The notes under the pieces: model-generated
Databases searched by the model: none
What the model was told of the DNA's origin: nothing
Seen by the model: only the letters and a program-made list of their open reading frames with translations
Assembly: GCA_920105625.2 (NCBI GenBank)
Contig: OV050032.1
Location: 70,351,879 to 70,415,878 of the forward strand
Direction of reading: 5' to 3'
Origin: Clusia tigrina
Lineage: Eukaryota; Arthropoda; Insecta; Diptera; Clusiidae
DNA length: 64,000 nt
In this document: in pieces, positions 1 through 12,618 of the stretch
Position numbering within the stretch: position 1 is the first letter of the stretch
Layout of the letters: the number at the start of each line of letters is the position of its first letter
Made by a program: the position numbers and the translations under genes

Positions 1-286
1 TGAAGTTTAATCAGTGTTTGATTTGGAACTCAAGGGTAGCAAAGCTTTAAGCGATAGCTTAAATTGAGAAGAGGCTGGAGTACTTTATTGTTACAAAATT
101 TCAAGGTCTTATGACGCTGCAGTAAAAAGTTACAAGCATTTGTTTGTTGCAAACTTTCATAGGTGTAGGACGTACCATATAGAAGTTAGGGCCATTTGAA
201 GTTTTATCAGTGTTTGATTTGGGACTCAAGGGTAGCATAGCTTTGAGCGATAGCTTAAATTGACAAGAGGCTCGAGTACTTAATTG

Positions 287-1700
287 TTACAAAATTTCAA
301 GGTTTTATGACGCTCCAGTAAAAAGTTACAAGCATTTGAATGTTGCAAACTTTGATAAGTGTGGGACTTACCGTATAGAAGTTAGGACCATTTGAAGTTT
401 TATCAGTGTTTGATTTTTGACTTAAGGGTAGCAAAGCTTTAAGCGATAGCTTAAATTGACAAGAGGCTGGAGTACTTTATTGTTACAAAATTTCAAGGTG
501 TTATGACGCTCCAGTAAAAAGTTACAAGCATTTGTATGTTGCTAATTTTGATAGGTGTAGGACGTACCGTATAGAAGTTAGGGCAATTTAAAAATTTTTC
601 AGTGTTTGATTTGGGACTCAAGGGTAGCTTAGCTTTGAGCGATAGCTTAAATTGACAAGAGGCTCGAGTACTTTATTGTTACAAAATTTCAAGGTTTTAT
701 TCCGCTCCAGTAAAAAGTTACAAGCATTTGAATGTTGCAAACTTTGATAGGTGTAGGACGTACCGTATAGAAGTTAGTGCCATTTGAAGTTTTATCAGTG
801 TTTGATTTGGGTCTCAAGGGTAGCATAGCTTTGAACGATAACTTAAATTGACAAGAGGCTCGAGAACTTAATTGTTACAAAGTTTCAAGGTTTTATGACG
901 CTCCAGTAAAAAGTTAAAAGCACTTGTATGTTGCAAACTTTGATAGGTATAGGACGCACCGTATTGAAGTGTGGGGCCATTTGAAGTTTTATCACTTTTT
1001 GATTTTGGAGTCAAGGGTAGCATAGTTATGAGCGATAACTTAAATTGATAACAAGCAAGAGTAGTTTATTGTCACAAAATTTCAAGATTTTATGACGCTC
1101 CAGTAAAAAGTTACAAGCATTTGTATGTTGCAAAGTTTGATAGGTGTAGGACGTACCGTATAGAAGTTAGGGCCATTTGAAGTTTTATCAGTGTTTGATT
1201 TGGAACTCAAGGGTAGCATAGCTTTGAGCGATAGCTTAAATTGACAAGAGGCTCGAGTACTTTATTGTTACTAAATTTCAAGGTTCTATGACGATCCAGT
1301 AAAAAATTACAAGCATTTGTATGTTGCAAACTTTGATAGGTGTAGGACGTACCGTATATAAGTTAGGGCCATTTGAAGTTTTATCAGTGTTTGATTTGGG
1401 ACTCAAGGGTAGCATAGCTTTGAGCGATAGCTTAAATTGACAAGAGGCTCGAGTACTTTATTGTTACAAAATTTCAAGGTTTTATGACGCTCCAGTAAAA
1501 AGTTACAAGCATTTGTATGTTGCAAACTTTGATAGGTGTACGACGTACCATATAGAAGTTAGGGCCATTTGAAGTTTTATCAGTGTTTGATTTGGAACTC
1601 AAGGGTAGCAAAGCTTTAAGCGAGAGCTTAAATTGAGAAGAGGCTGGAGTACTTTATTGTTACAAAATTTCAAGGTGTTATGACGCTCCAGTAAAAAGTT
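287..1700. repeat. Seven-monomer block repeated at 4014-5427
   Basis: The two copies match at an offset of 3727 bp (19 monomers). Shared rare variants are GATAAGTGTGGGACTTACC, GCTAATTTTGATAGG, CAATTTAAAAATTTTTCAG, TTTTATTCCGCTCC and GAAGTGTGGGGCC. Part of the block (about 465-1130) recurs a third time at about 1642-2307, offset 1177 bp (six monomers), which points to nested duplications. Confidence 0.8.
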
Positions 1701-4700
1701 ACAAGCATTTGTATGTTGCTAATTTTGATAGGTGTAGGACGTACCGTATAGAAGTTAGGGCAATTTAAAAATTTTTCAGTGTTTGATTTGGGACTCAAGG
1801 GTAGCTTAGCTTTGAGCGATAGCTTAAATTGACAAGAGGCTCGAGTACTTTATTGTTACAAAATTTCAAGGTTTTATTCCGCTCCAGTAAAAAGTTACAA
1901 GCATTTGAATGTTGCAAACTTTGATAGGTGTAGGACGTACCGTATAGAAGTTAGTGCCATTTGAAGTTTTATCAGTGTTTGATTTGGGTCTCAAGGGTAG
2001 CATAGCTTTGAACGATAACTTAAATTGACAAGAGGCTCGAGAACTTAATTGTTACAAAGTTTCAAGGTTTTATGACGCTCCAGTAAAAAGTTAAAAGCAC
2101 TTGTATGTTGCAAACTTTGATAGGTATAGGACGCACCGTATTGAAGTGTGGGGCCATTTGAAGTTTTATCACTTTTTGATTTTGGAGTCAAGGGTAGCAT
2201 AGTTATGAGCGATAACTTAAATTGATAAGAAGCAAGAGTAGTTTATTGTCACAAAATTTCAAAATTTTATGACGCTCCAGTAAAAAGTTACAAGCATTTG
2301 TATGTTGCAAATTTTGATAGGTGTAGGACGTACCGTATAGAAATTAGGGCCATTTAAAAATTTTTCAGTGTTTGATTTGGGACTCAAGGGTAGCATAGCT
2401 TTGAGCGATAGCTTAAATTGACAAGAGGCTCGAGAACTTAATTGTTACAAAGTTTCAAGGTTTTATGACGCTCCAGTAAAAAGTTAAAAGCACTTGTATG
2501 TTGCAAACTTTGATAGGTATAGGACGCACCGTATTGAAGTTTGGGGCCATTTGAAGTTTTATCACTTTTTGATTTTGAAGTCAAGGGTAGCATAGTTATG
2601 AGTGATAACTTAAATTGATAAGAAGCAAGAGTACTTTATTGTCACAAAATTTCAAGATTTTACGACGTTCCAGTAAAAAATTACAAGCATTTGTATGTTG
2701 CAAACTTTGATAGGTGTAGGACGTACCGTATATAAGTTAGGGCCATTTGACGTTTTATCAGTGTTTGATTTGGGACTCAAGGGTAGCATAGCTTTGAGCG
2801 ATAGCTTAAATTGACAAGAGGCTCGAGTACTTTATTGCTACAAAATTTCAAGGTTTTATGACGCTCCAGTAAAAAGTTACAAGCATTTGTATGTTGCAAA
2901 CTTTGATAGGTGTAGGACGAACCATATAGAACTTAGGGCCATTTGAAGTTTTATCAGTGTTTTATTTGGAACTCAAGGGTAGCAAAGCTTTAAGCGAGAG
3001 CTTAAATTGAGAAGAGGCTGGAGTACTTTATTGTTACAAAATTTCAAGGTGTTATGACGCTCCAGTAAAAAGTTACAAGCATTTGTATGTTGCAAACTTT
3101 GATAGGTGTAGGACGCACCGTATAGAAGTTAGTGCCATTTGAAGTTTAATCAGTGTTTGATTTAGGACCCAAGGGTAGCAATGCTTTGAACGATAGCTTA
3201 AATTGACAAGAGGCTCGAGAACTTAATTGTTACAAAGTTTCAAGGTTTTATGACGCTCCAGTAAAAAGTTGAAAGCACTTGTATGTTGCAAACTTTGAGA
3301 GGTATAGGACGCACCGTATTGAAGTTTGGGGCCATTTGAAGTTTTATCACTTTTTGATTTTGGAGTCAAGGGTACCATAGTTATGAGCGATAACTTAAAT
3401 TGATAAGAAGCACGAGTACTTTATTGTCACAAAATTTCAAGATTTTATGACGCTCCAGTAAAAAGTTACAAGCATTTGTATGTTGCAAACTTTGATAGGT
3501 GTAGGACGTACCGTATATAAGTTAGTGCCATTTGACGTTTTATCAGTGTTTGATTTGGGACTCAAGGGTAGCATAGCTTTGAGCGATAGCTTAAATTGAC
3601 AAGAGGCTCGAGTACTTTATTGCTACAAAATTTCAAGGTTTTATGACGCTGCAGTAAAAGTTACAAGCATTTGTATGTTGCAAACTTTGATAGATGTAGG
3701 ACATACCGTATAGAAGTTAGGGCCATATGAAGTTTTATCAGTGTTTGATTTGGGACTCAAGGGTAGCATAGCTTTCAGCGATAGCTTAAATTGACAAGAG
3801 GCTCGAGTACTTTATTGTTACCAAATTTCAAGGTTTTATGACGCTCCAGTAAAAAGTTACAAGCATTTGTATGTTGCAAACTTTGATAGGTGTAGGACGT
3901 ACCATATAGAAGTTAGGGCCATTTGAAGTTTAATCAGTGTTTGATTTGGAACTCAAGGGTAGCAAAGCTTTAAGCGATAGCTTAAATTGAGAAGAGGCTG
4001 GAGTACTTTATTGTTACAAAATTTCAAGGTTTTATGACGCTCCAGTAAAAAGTTACAAGCATTTGAATGTTGCAAACTTTGATAAGTGTGGGACTTACCG
4101 TATAGAAGTTAGGACCATTTGAAGTTTTATCAGTGTTTGATTTTTGACTTAAGGGTAGCAAAGCTTTAAGCGATAGCTTAAATTGACAAGAGGCTGGAGT
4201 ACTTTATTGTTACAAAATTTCAAGGTGTTATGACGCTCCAGTAAAAAGTTACAAGCATTTGTATGTTGCTAATTTTGATAGGTGTAGGACGTACCGTATA
4301 GAAGTTAGGGCAATTTAAAAATTTTTCAGTGTTTGATTTGGGACTCAAGGGTAGCTTAGCTTTGAGCGATAGCTTAAATTGACAAGAGGCTCGAGTACTT
4401 TATTGTTACAAAATTTCAAGGTTTTATTCCGCTCCAGTAAAAAGTTACAAGCATTTGAATGTTGCAAACTTTGATAGGTGTAGGACGTACCGTATAGAAG
4501 TTAGTGCCATTTGAAGTTTTATCAGTGTTTGATTTGGGTCTCAAGGGTAGCATAGCTTTGAACGATAACTTAAATTGACAAGAGGCTCGAGAACTTAATT
4601 GTTACAAAGTTTCAAGGTTTTATGACGCTCCAGTAAAAAGTTAAAAGCACTTGTATGTTGCAAACTTTGATAGGTATAGGACGCACCGTATTGAAGTGTG

Positions 4701-6807
4701 GGGCCATTTGAAGTTTTATCACTTTTTGATTTTGGAGTCAAGGGTAGCATAGTTATGAGCGATAACTTAAATTGATAAGAAGCAAGAGTAGTTTATTGTC
4801 ACAAAATTTCAAGATTTTATGACGCTCCAGTAAAAAGTTACAAGCATTTGTATGTTGCAAAGTTTGATAGGTGTAGGACGTACCGTATAGAAGTTAGGGC
4901 CATTTGAAGTTTTATCAGTGTTTGATTTGGAACTCAAGGGTAGCATAGCTTTGAGCGATAGCTTAAATTGACAAGAGGCTCGAGTACTTTATTGTTACTA
5001 AATTTCAAGGTTCTATGACGATCCAGTAAAAAATTACAAGCATTTGTATGTTGCAAACTTTGATAGGTGTAGGACGTACCGTATATAAGTTAGGGCCATT
5101 TGAAGTTTTATCAGTGTTTGATTTGGGACTCAAGGGTAGCATAGCTTTGAGCGATAGCTTAAATTGACAAGAGGCTCGAGTACTTTATTGTTACAAAATT
5201 TCAAGGTTTTATGACGCTCCAGTAAAAAGTTACAAGCATTTGTATGTTGCAAACTTTGATAGGTGTACGACGTACCATATAGAAGTTAGGGCCATTTGAA
5301 GTTTTATCAGTGTTTGATTTGGAACTCAAGGGTAGCAAAGCTTTAAGCGAGAGCTTAAATTGAGAAGAGGCTGGAGTACTTTATTGTTACAAAATTTCAA
5401 GGTGTTATGACGCTCCAGTAAAAAGTTACAAGCATTTGTATGTTGCAAACTTTGATAGGTGTAGGACGTACCGTATAGAAGTTAGTGCCATTTGAAGTTT
5501 TATCAGTGTTTGATTTAGGACCCAAGGGTAGCAATGCTTTGAACGATAGCTTAAATTGACAAGAGGCTCGAGAACTTAATTGTTACAAAGTTTCAAGGTT
5601 TTATGACGCTCCAGTAAAAAGTTGAAAGCACTTGTATGTTGCAAACTTTGATAGGTATAGGACGCACCGTATTGAAGTTTGGGGCCATTTGAAGTTTTAT
5701 CACTTTTTGATTTTGGAGTCAAGGGTAGCATAGTTATGAGCGATAGCTTAAATTGACAAGAGGCTGGAGTACTTAATTGTTACAAAATTTCAAGGTTTTA
5801 TGACGCTCCAGTAAAAAGTTACAAGCATTTGAATGTTGCAAACTTTGATAAGTGTGGGACTTACCGTATAGAAGTTAGGACCATTTGAAGTTTTATCAGT
5901 GTTTGGTTTTTGACTTAAGGGTAGCAAAGCTTTAAGCGATAGCTTAAATTGACAAGCTGGAGTACTTTATTGTTACAAAATTTCAAGGTGTTATGACGCT
6001 CCAGTAAAAAGTTACAAGCATTTGTATGTTGCAAATTTTGATAGGTGTAGGACGTACCGTATAGAAGTTAGGGCAATTTAAAAATTTTTCAGTGTTTGAT
6101 TTGGGACTCAAGGGTAGCTTAGCTTTGAGCGATAGCTTAAATTGACAAGAGGCTCGAGTACTTTATTGTTACTAAATTTCAAGGTTCTATGACGATCCCG
6201 TAAAAAATTACAAGCATTTGTATGTTGCAAACTTTGATAGGTGTAGGACGTACCGTATATAAGTTAGGGCCATATGAAGTTTTATCAGTGTTTGATTTGG
6301 GACTCAAGGGTAGCATAGCTTTGAGCGATAGCTTAAATTGACAAGAGGCTCGAGTACTTTATTGTTACAAAATTTCAAGGTTTTATGACGCTCCAGTAAA
6401 AAGTTACAAGCATTTGTATGTTGCAAACTTTGATAGGTGTAGGACGTACCATATAAAAGTTAGGGCCATTTGAAGTTTTATCAGTGTTTGATTTGGAACT
6501 CAAGGGTAGCAAAGCTTTAAGCGAGAGCTTAAATTGAGAAGAGGCTGGAGTAGTTTATTGTTACAAAATTTCAAGGTGTTATGACGCTCCAGTAAAAAGT
6601 TACAAGCATTTGTATGTTGCAAACTTTGATAGGTGTAGGACGTACCGTATAGAAGTTAGTGCTATTTGAAGTTTTATCAGTATTTGATTTGGGACTCAAG
6701 GGTAGCATAGCTTTGAACGATAGCTTAAATTGACAAGAGGCTCGAGAACTTAATTGTTACAAAGTTTCAAGGTTTTATGACGCTCCAGTAAAAAGTTAAA
6801 AGCACTT

Positions 6808-8585
6808 GTATGTTGCAAACTTTGATAGGTATAGGACGCACCGTATTGAAGTTTGGGGCCATTTGAAGTTTTATCACTTTTTGATTTTGGAGTCAATTGT
6901 AGCATAGTTATGAGCGATAACTTAAATTGATAAGAAGCACGAGTACTTTATTGTCACAAAATTTCAGGATTTTATGACGCTCCAGTAAAAAGTTACAAGC
7001 ATTTGTATGTTGCAAAGTTTGATAGGTGTAGGACGTACCGTATAGAAGTTAGGGCCATTTGAAGTTTTATCAGTGTTTGATTTGGGACTCAAGGGTAGCA
7101 TAGCTTTGAGCGATAGCTTAAATTGACAAGAGGCTCGAGTACTTTATTGTTACAAAATTTCAAGGTTCTATGACGCTCCAGTAAAAATTTACAAGAATTT
7201 GTATGTTGCAAACTTTGATAGGTGTAGTGCGTACCGTCTAGAAGTTAGGGCCATTTGAAGTTTTATCAGTGTTTGATTTGCGACTCAAGGGTAGCATAGC
7301 TTTGAGCGATAGCTTAAATTGACAAGAGGCTCGAGTACTTTATTGTTACAAAATTTCAAGGTTTTATGACGCTCCAGTAAAAATTTACAAGCAATTGTAC
7401 GTTACAAACTTTGATAGGTATAGGGTGCACCGTATTGAAGTTAGGGGTCATTTGAAGTTTTATCACTTTTTGATTTTGGAGTCAAGGGTAGCACAGTTAG
7501 GAGCGATAACTTAAATTGATAAGAGTCACGAGTACTTTATTGTCACAAAATTTCAAGGTTTTATGACGCTCCAGTAAAGAGTTACAAGCATTTGTATGTT
7601 GCAAAGTTTGATAGGTGTACGACGTACCGTATATAAGTTAGGGCCATTTGACGTTTTATCAGTGTTTGATTTGGGACTCAATGGTAGCATAGCTTTGAGC
7701 GATAGCTTAAATTGACAAGAGGCTCGAGTACTTTATTGTTACAAAATTTCAAGGTGTTATGACGCTCCAGTAAAAATTTACAAGCAATTGTATGTTGCAA
7801 ACTTTGATAGGTGTAGGACGTACCATATAGAAGTTAGGGCCATTTGAAGTTTTATCAGTGTTTGATTTGGGACTCAAGGGTAGCATAGCTTCGAGCGATA
7901 GCTGAAATTGACAAGAGGCTCGAGTACTTTATTGTTACAAAATGTCAAGGTTCTATGACGCTCCAGTAAAAATTTACAAGTTTTTGTATGTTGCAAACTT
8001 TGATAGGTGTAGGACGTACCAATAGAAGTTAGGGTCATTTGAAGTTTTATCAGTGTTTGATTTGGGACTCAAGGGTAGCATAGCTTTGAGCGATAGCTTA
8101 AATTGACAAGAGGCTCGAGTACTTTATTGTTACAAAATTTCAAGGTTTTATGACGCTCCAGTAAAAATTTACAAGCAATTGCATGTTGCAAACTTTGATA
8201 GGTGTAGGACGTACCATATAGAAGTTAGGGCCATTTGAAGTTTTATCAGTGTTTGATTTGGCACTCAAGGGTAGCATAGCTTTGAGCGATAGCTTAAATT
8301 GACAAGAGGCTCGAGTACTTTATTGTTACAAAATTTCAAGGTTTTATGACGCTCCAGTAAAAAGTTACAAGCATTTGTATGTTGCAAACTTTGATAGGTA
8401 TAGGACGCACCGTATTGAATTTAGGGGCCATTTGAAGTTTTATCACTGTTTGATTTTGGAGTCAAGGGTAGCATAGTTATGAGCGATAGCTTAAATTGAT
8501 AAGAAGTACGAGTACTTTATTGTCACAAAATTTGAAGGTTTTATGACGCTCCAGTAAAAAGTTACAAGCATTTGTATGTTGCAAA
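6808..8585. repeat. Nine-monomer block repeated 12 monomers downstream
   Basis: It matches about 9159-10937 at an offset of 2351-2352 bp (12 x 196), and hence also about 12692-14469 through the 3.53-kb duplication. Shared rare variants are AGTCAATTGTAGCATAG, ATTTCAGGATTTTATG, GTGCGTACCGTCTAG and AATAGAAGTTAGGGTC. Confidence 0.8.
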
Positions 8586-9085
8586 CTTTGATAGGTGTAG
8601 GACGTACCATATAGAAGTTAGGGCCATTTGAAGTTTTATCAGTGTTTGATTTGGAACTCAAGGGTAGCAAAGCTTTAAGCGAGAGCTTAAATTGAGAAGA
8701 GGCTGGAGTACTTATTGTTACAAAATTTCAAGGTTTTATGACGCTCCAGTAAAAAGTTACAAGCATTTGAATGTTGCAAACTTTGATAGGTGTGGGACGT
8801 ACCGTATATAAGTTAGGACCATTTGAAGTTTTATCAGTGTTTGATTTGGACTTAAGGGTAGCAAAGCTTTAAGCGATAGCTTAAATTGACAAGAGGCTGG
8901 AGTACTTTATTGTTACAAAATTTCAAGGTGTTATGACGCTCCAGTAAAAAGTTACAAGCGTTTGTATGTTGCAACTTTGATAGGTGTAGGACGTACCGTA
9001 TAGAAGTTAGGGCCATTTGAAGTTTTATCAGTGTTTGATTTGGGACTCAAGGGTAGCATAGCTTTGAGCGATAGCTTAAATTGAC

Positions 9086-12000
9086 AAGATACTCGAGTAC
9101 TTTATTGTTACAAAATTTCAAGGTTTTATGACGCTCCAGTAAAAAGTTACAAGCATTTGTATGTTGCAAACTTTGATAGGTATAGGACGCACCGTATTGA
9201 AGTTTGGGGCCATTTGAAGTTTTATCACTTTTTGATTTTTTAGTCAATTGTAGCATAGTTATGAGCGATAACTTAAATTGATAAGAAGCACGAGTACTTT
9301 ATTGTCACAAAATTTCAGGATTTTATGACGCTCCAGTAAAAAAGTTACAAGCATTTGTATGTTGCAAAGTTTGATAGGTGTAGGACGTACCGTATAGAAG
9401 TTAGGGCCATTTGAAGTTTTATCAGTGTTTGATTTGGGACTCAAGGGTAGCATAGCTTTGAGCGATAGCTTAAATTGACAAGAGGCTCGAGTACTTTATT
9501 GTTACAAAATTTCAAGGTTCTATGACGCTCCAGTAAAAATTTACAAGAATTTGTATGTTGCAAACTTTGATAGGTGTAGTGCGTACCGTCTAGAAGTTAG
9601 GGCCATTTGAAGTTTTATCAGTGTTTGATTTGCGACTTAAGGGTAGCATAGCTTTGAGCGATAGCTTAAATTGACAAGAGGCTCGAGTACTTTATTGTTA
9701 CAAAATTTCAAGGTTTTATGACGCTCCAGTAAAAATTTACAAGCAATTGTACGTTACAAACTTTGATAGGTATAGGGTGCACCGTATTGAAGTTAGGGGT
9801 CATTTGAAGTTTTATCACTTTTTGATTTTGGAGTCAAGGGTAGCACAGTTAGGAGCGATCACTTAAATTGATAAGAGTCACGAGTACTTTATTGTCACAA
9901 AATTTCAAGGTTTTATGACGCTCCAGTAAAGAGTTACAAGCATTTGTATGTTGCAAAGTTTGATAGGTGTACGAAGTACCGTATATAAGTTAGGGCCATT
10001 TGACGTTTTATCAGTGTTTGATTTGGGACTCAATGGTAGCATAGCTTTGAGCGATAGCTTAAATTGACAAGAGGCTCGAGTACTTTATTGTTACAAAATT
10101 TCAAGGTGTTATGACGCTCCAGTAAAAATTTACAAGCAATTGTATGTTGCAAACTTTGATAGGTGTAGGACGTACCATATAGAAGTTAGGGCCATTTGAA
10201 GTTTTATCAGTGTTTGATTTGGGACTCAAGGGGAGCATAGCTTCGAGCGATAGCTGAAATTGACAAGAGGCTCGAGTACTTTATTGTTACAAAATTTCAA
10301 GGTTCTATGACGCTCCAGTAAAAATTTACAAGTATTTGTATGTTGCAAACTTTGATAGGTGTAGGACGTACCAATAGAAGTTAGGGTCATTTGAAGTTTT
10401 ATCAGTGTTTGATTTGGGACTCAAGGGTAGCATAGCTTTGAGCGATAGCTTAAATTGACAAGAGGCTCGAGTACTTTATTGTTACAAAATTTCAAGGTTT
10501 TATGACGCTCCAGTAAAAATTTACAAGCAATTGTATGTTGCAAACTTTGATAGGTGTAGGACGTACCATATAGAAGTTAGGGCCATTTGAAGTTTTATCA
10601 GTGTTTGATTTGGGACTCAAGGGTAGCATAGCTTTGAGCGATAGCTTAAATTGACAAGAGGCTCGAGTACTTTATTGTTACAAAATTTCAAGGTTTTATG
10701 ACGCTCCAGTAAAAAGTTACAAGCATTTGTATGTTGCAAACTTTGATAGGTATAGGACGCACCGTATTGAATTTAGGGGCCATTTGAAGTTTTATCACTG
10801 TTTGATTTTGGAGTCAAGGGTAGCATAGTTATGAGCGATAGCTTAAATTGATAAGAAGTACGAGTACTTTATTGTCACAAAATTTGAAGGTTTTATGACG
10901 CTCCAGTAAAAAGTTACAAGCATTTGTATGCTGCAAACTTTTATAGGTATAGGATGCACCGTATTGAAGTTAGGGGTCATTTGAAGTTTTATCACTTTTT
11001 GATTTTGGAGTCAAGGGTAGCACAGTTAGGAGCGATAACTTAAATTGATAAGAAGCACGAGTACTTTATTGTTACAAAATTTCAAGGTTTTATGACGCTC
11101 CAGTAAAAATTTACAAGCAATTGTATGTTGCAAACTTTGATAGGTGTAGGACGTACCATATAAAAGTTAGGGCCATTTGAAGTTTTATCAGTGTTTGATT
11201 TGGAACTCAAGGGTAGCAAAGCTTTAAGCGAGAGCTTAAATTGAGAAGAGGCTGGAGTACTTTATTGTTACAAATTTCAAGGTGCTATGACGCTCCAGTA
11301 AAAAGTTACAAGCATTTGTATGTTGCAAACTTTGATAGGTGTAGGACGTACCGTATAGAAGTTAGTGCGATTTGAAGTTTTATCAGTGTTTTGATTTAGG
11401 ACCCAAGGGTAGCAATGCTTTGAACGATGGCTTAAATTGACAAGAGGCTCGAGAACTTAATTGTTACAAAGTTTCAAGGTTTTATGACGCTCCAGTAAAA
11501 AGTTGAAAGCACTTGTATGTTGCAAACTTTGATAGGTATAGGACGCACCGTATTGAAGTTTGGGGCCATTTGAAGTTTTATCACTTTTTGATTTTGGAGT
11601 CAAGGGTAGCATAGTTATGAGCGATAACTTAAATTGATAAGAAGCACGAGTACTTTATTGTCACAAAATTTCAAGATTTTATGACGCTCCAGTAAAAAGT
11701 TACAAGCATTTGTATGTTGCAAAGTTTGATAGGTGTAGGACGTACCGTATAGAAGTTAGGGCCATTTGAAGTTTTATCAGTGTTTGATTTGGGACTCAAG
11801 GGTAGCATAGCTTTGAGCGATAGCTTAAATTGACAAGAGGCTCGAGTACTTTATTGTTACAAAATTTCAAGGTTCTATGACGCTCCAGTAAAAATTTGCA
11901 AGTATTTGTATGTTGCAAACTTTGATAGGTGTAGGACGTACCAATAGAAGTTAAGGTCATTTGAAGTTTTATCAGTGTTTGATTTGGGACTCAAGGGTAG

Positions 12001-12618
12001 CATAGCTTTGAGCGATAGCTTAAATTGACAAGAGGCTCGAGTACTTTATTGTTACAAAATTTCAAAGTTTTATGACGCTCCAGTAAAAATTTACAAGCAA
12101 TTGTGTTTGCAAACTTTGATAGGTGTAGGACGTACCATATAGAAGTTAGGGCCATTTGAAGTTTTATCAGTGTTTGATTTGGGACTCAAGGGTAGCATAG
12201 CTTTGAGCGATAGCTTAAATTGACAAGAGGCTCGAGTACTTTATTGTTACAAAATTTCAAGGTTTTATGACGCTCCAGTAAAAAGTTACAAGCATTTGTA
12301 TGTTGCAAACTTTGATAGGTATAGGACGCACCGTATTGAATTTAGGGGCCATTTGAAGTTTTATCACTGTTTGATTTTGGAGTCAAGGCTAGCATAGTTA
12401 TGAGCGATAGCTTAAATTGATAAGAAGTACGAGTACTTTATTGTCACAAAATTTGAAGGTTTTATGACGCTCCAGTAAAAAGTTACAAGCATTTGTATGC
12501 TGCAAACTTTGATAGGTATAGGATGCACCGTATTGAAGTTAGGGGTCATTTGAAGTTTTATCACTTTTTGATTTTGGAGTCAAGGGTAGCACAGTTAGGA
12601 GCGATAACTTAAATTGAT
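9086..12618. repeat. 18-monomer tandem duplication, copy 1 (3533 bp)
   Basis: It begins at the junction AAGATACTCGAG and matches 12619-16150 at an offset of 3532-3533 bp. Landmarks shared at that offset include GTGCGTACCGTCTAG (about 9579), GGAGCGATCACTTAAATTG (9852), AAGGGGAGCATAGCTTCG (about 10229) and AATTGTGTTTGCAAAC (12099). Differences I noticed are few: an A run of six versus five at about 9346, one-base indels near 11272 and 11391, and single substitutions near 10568, 11898 and 12389. Confidence 0.9.
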
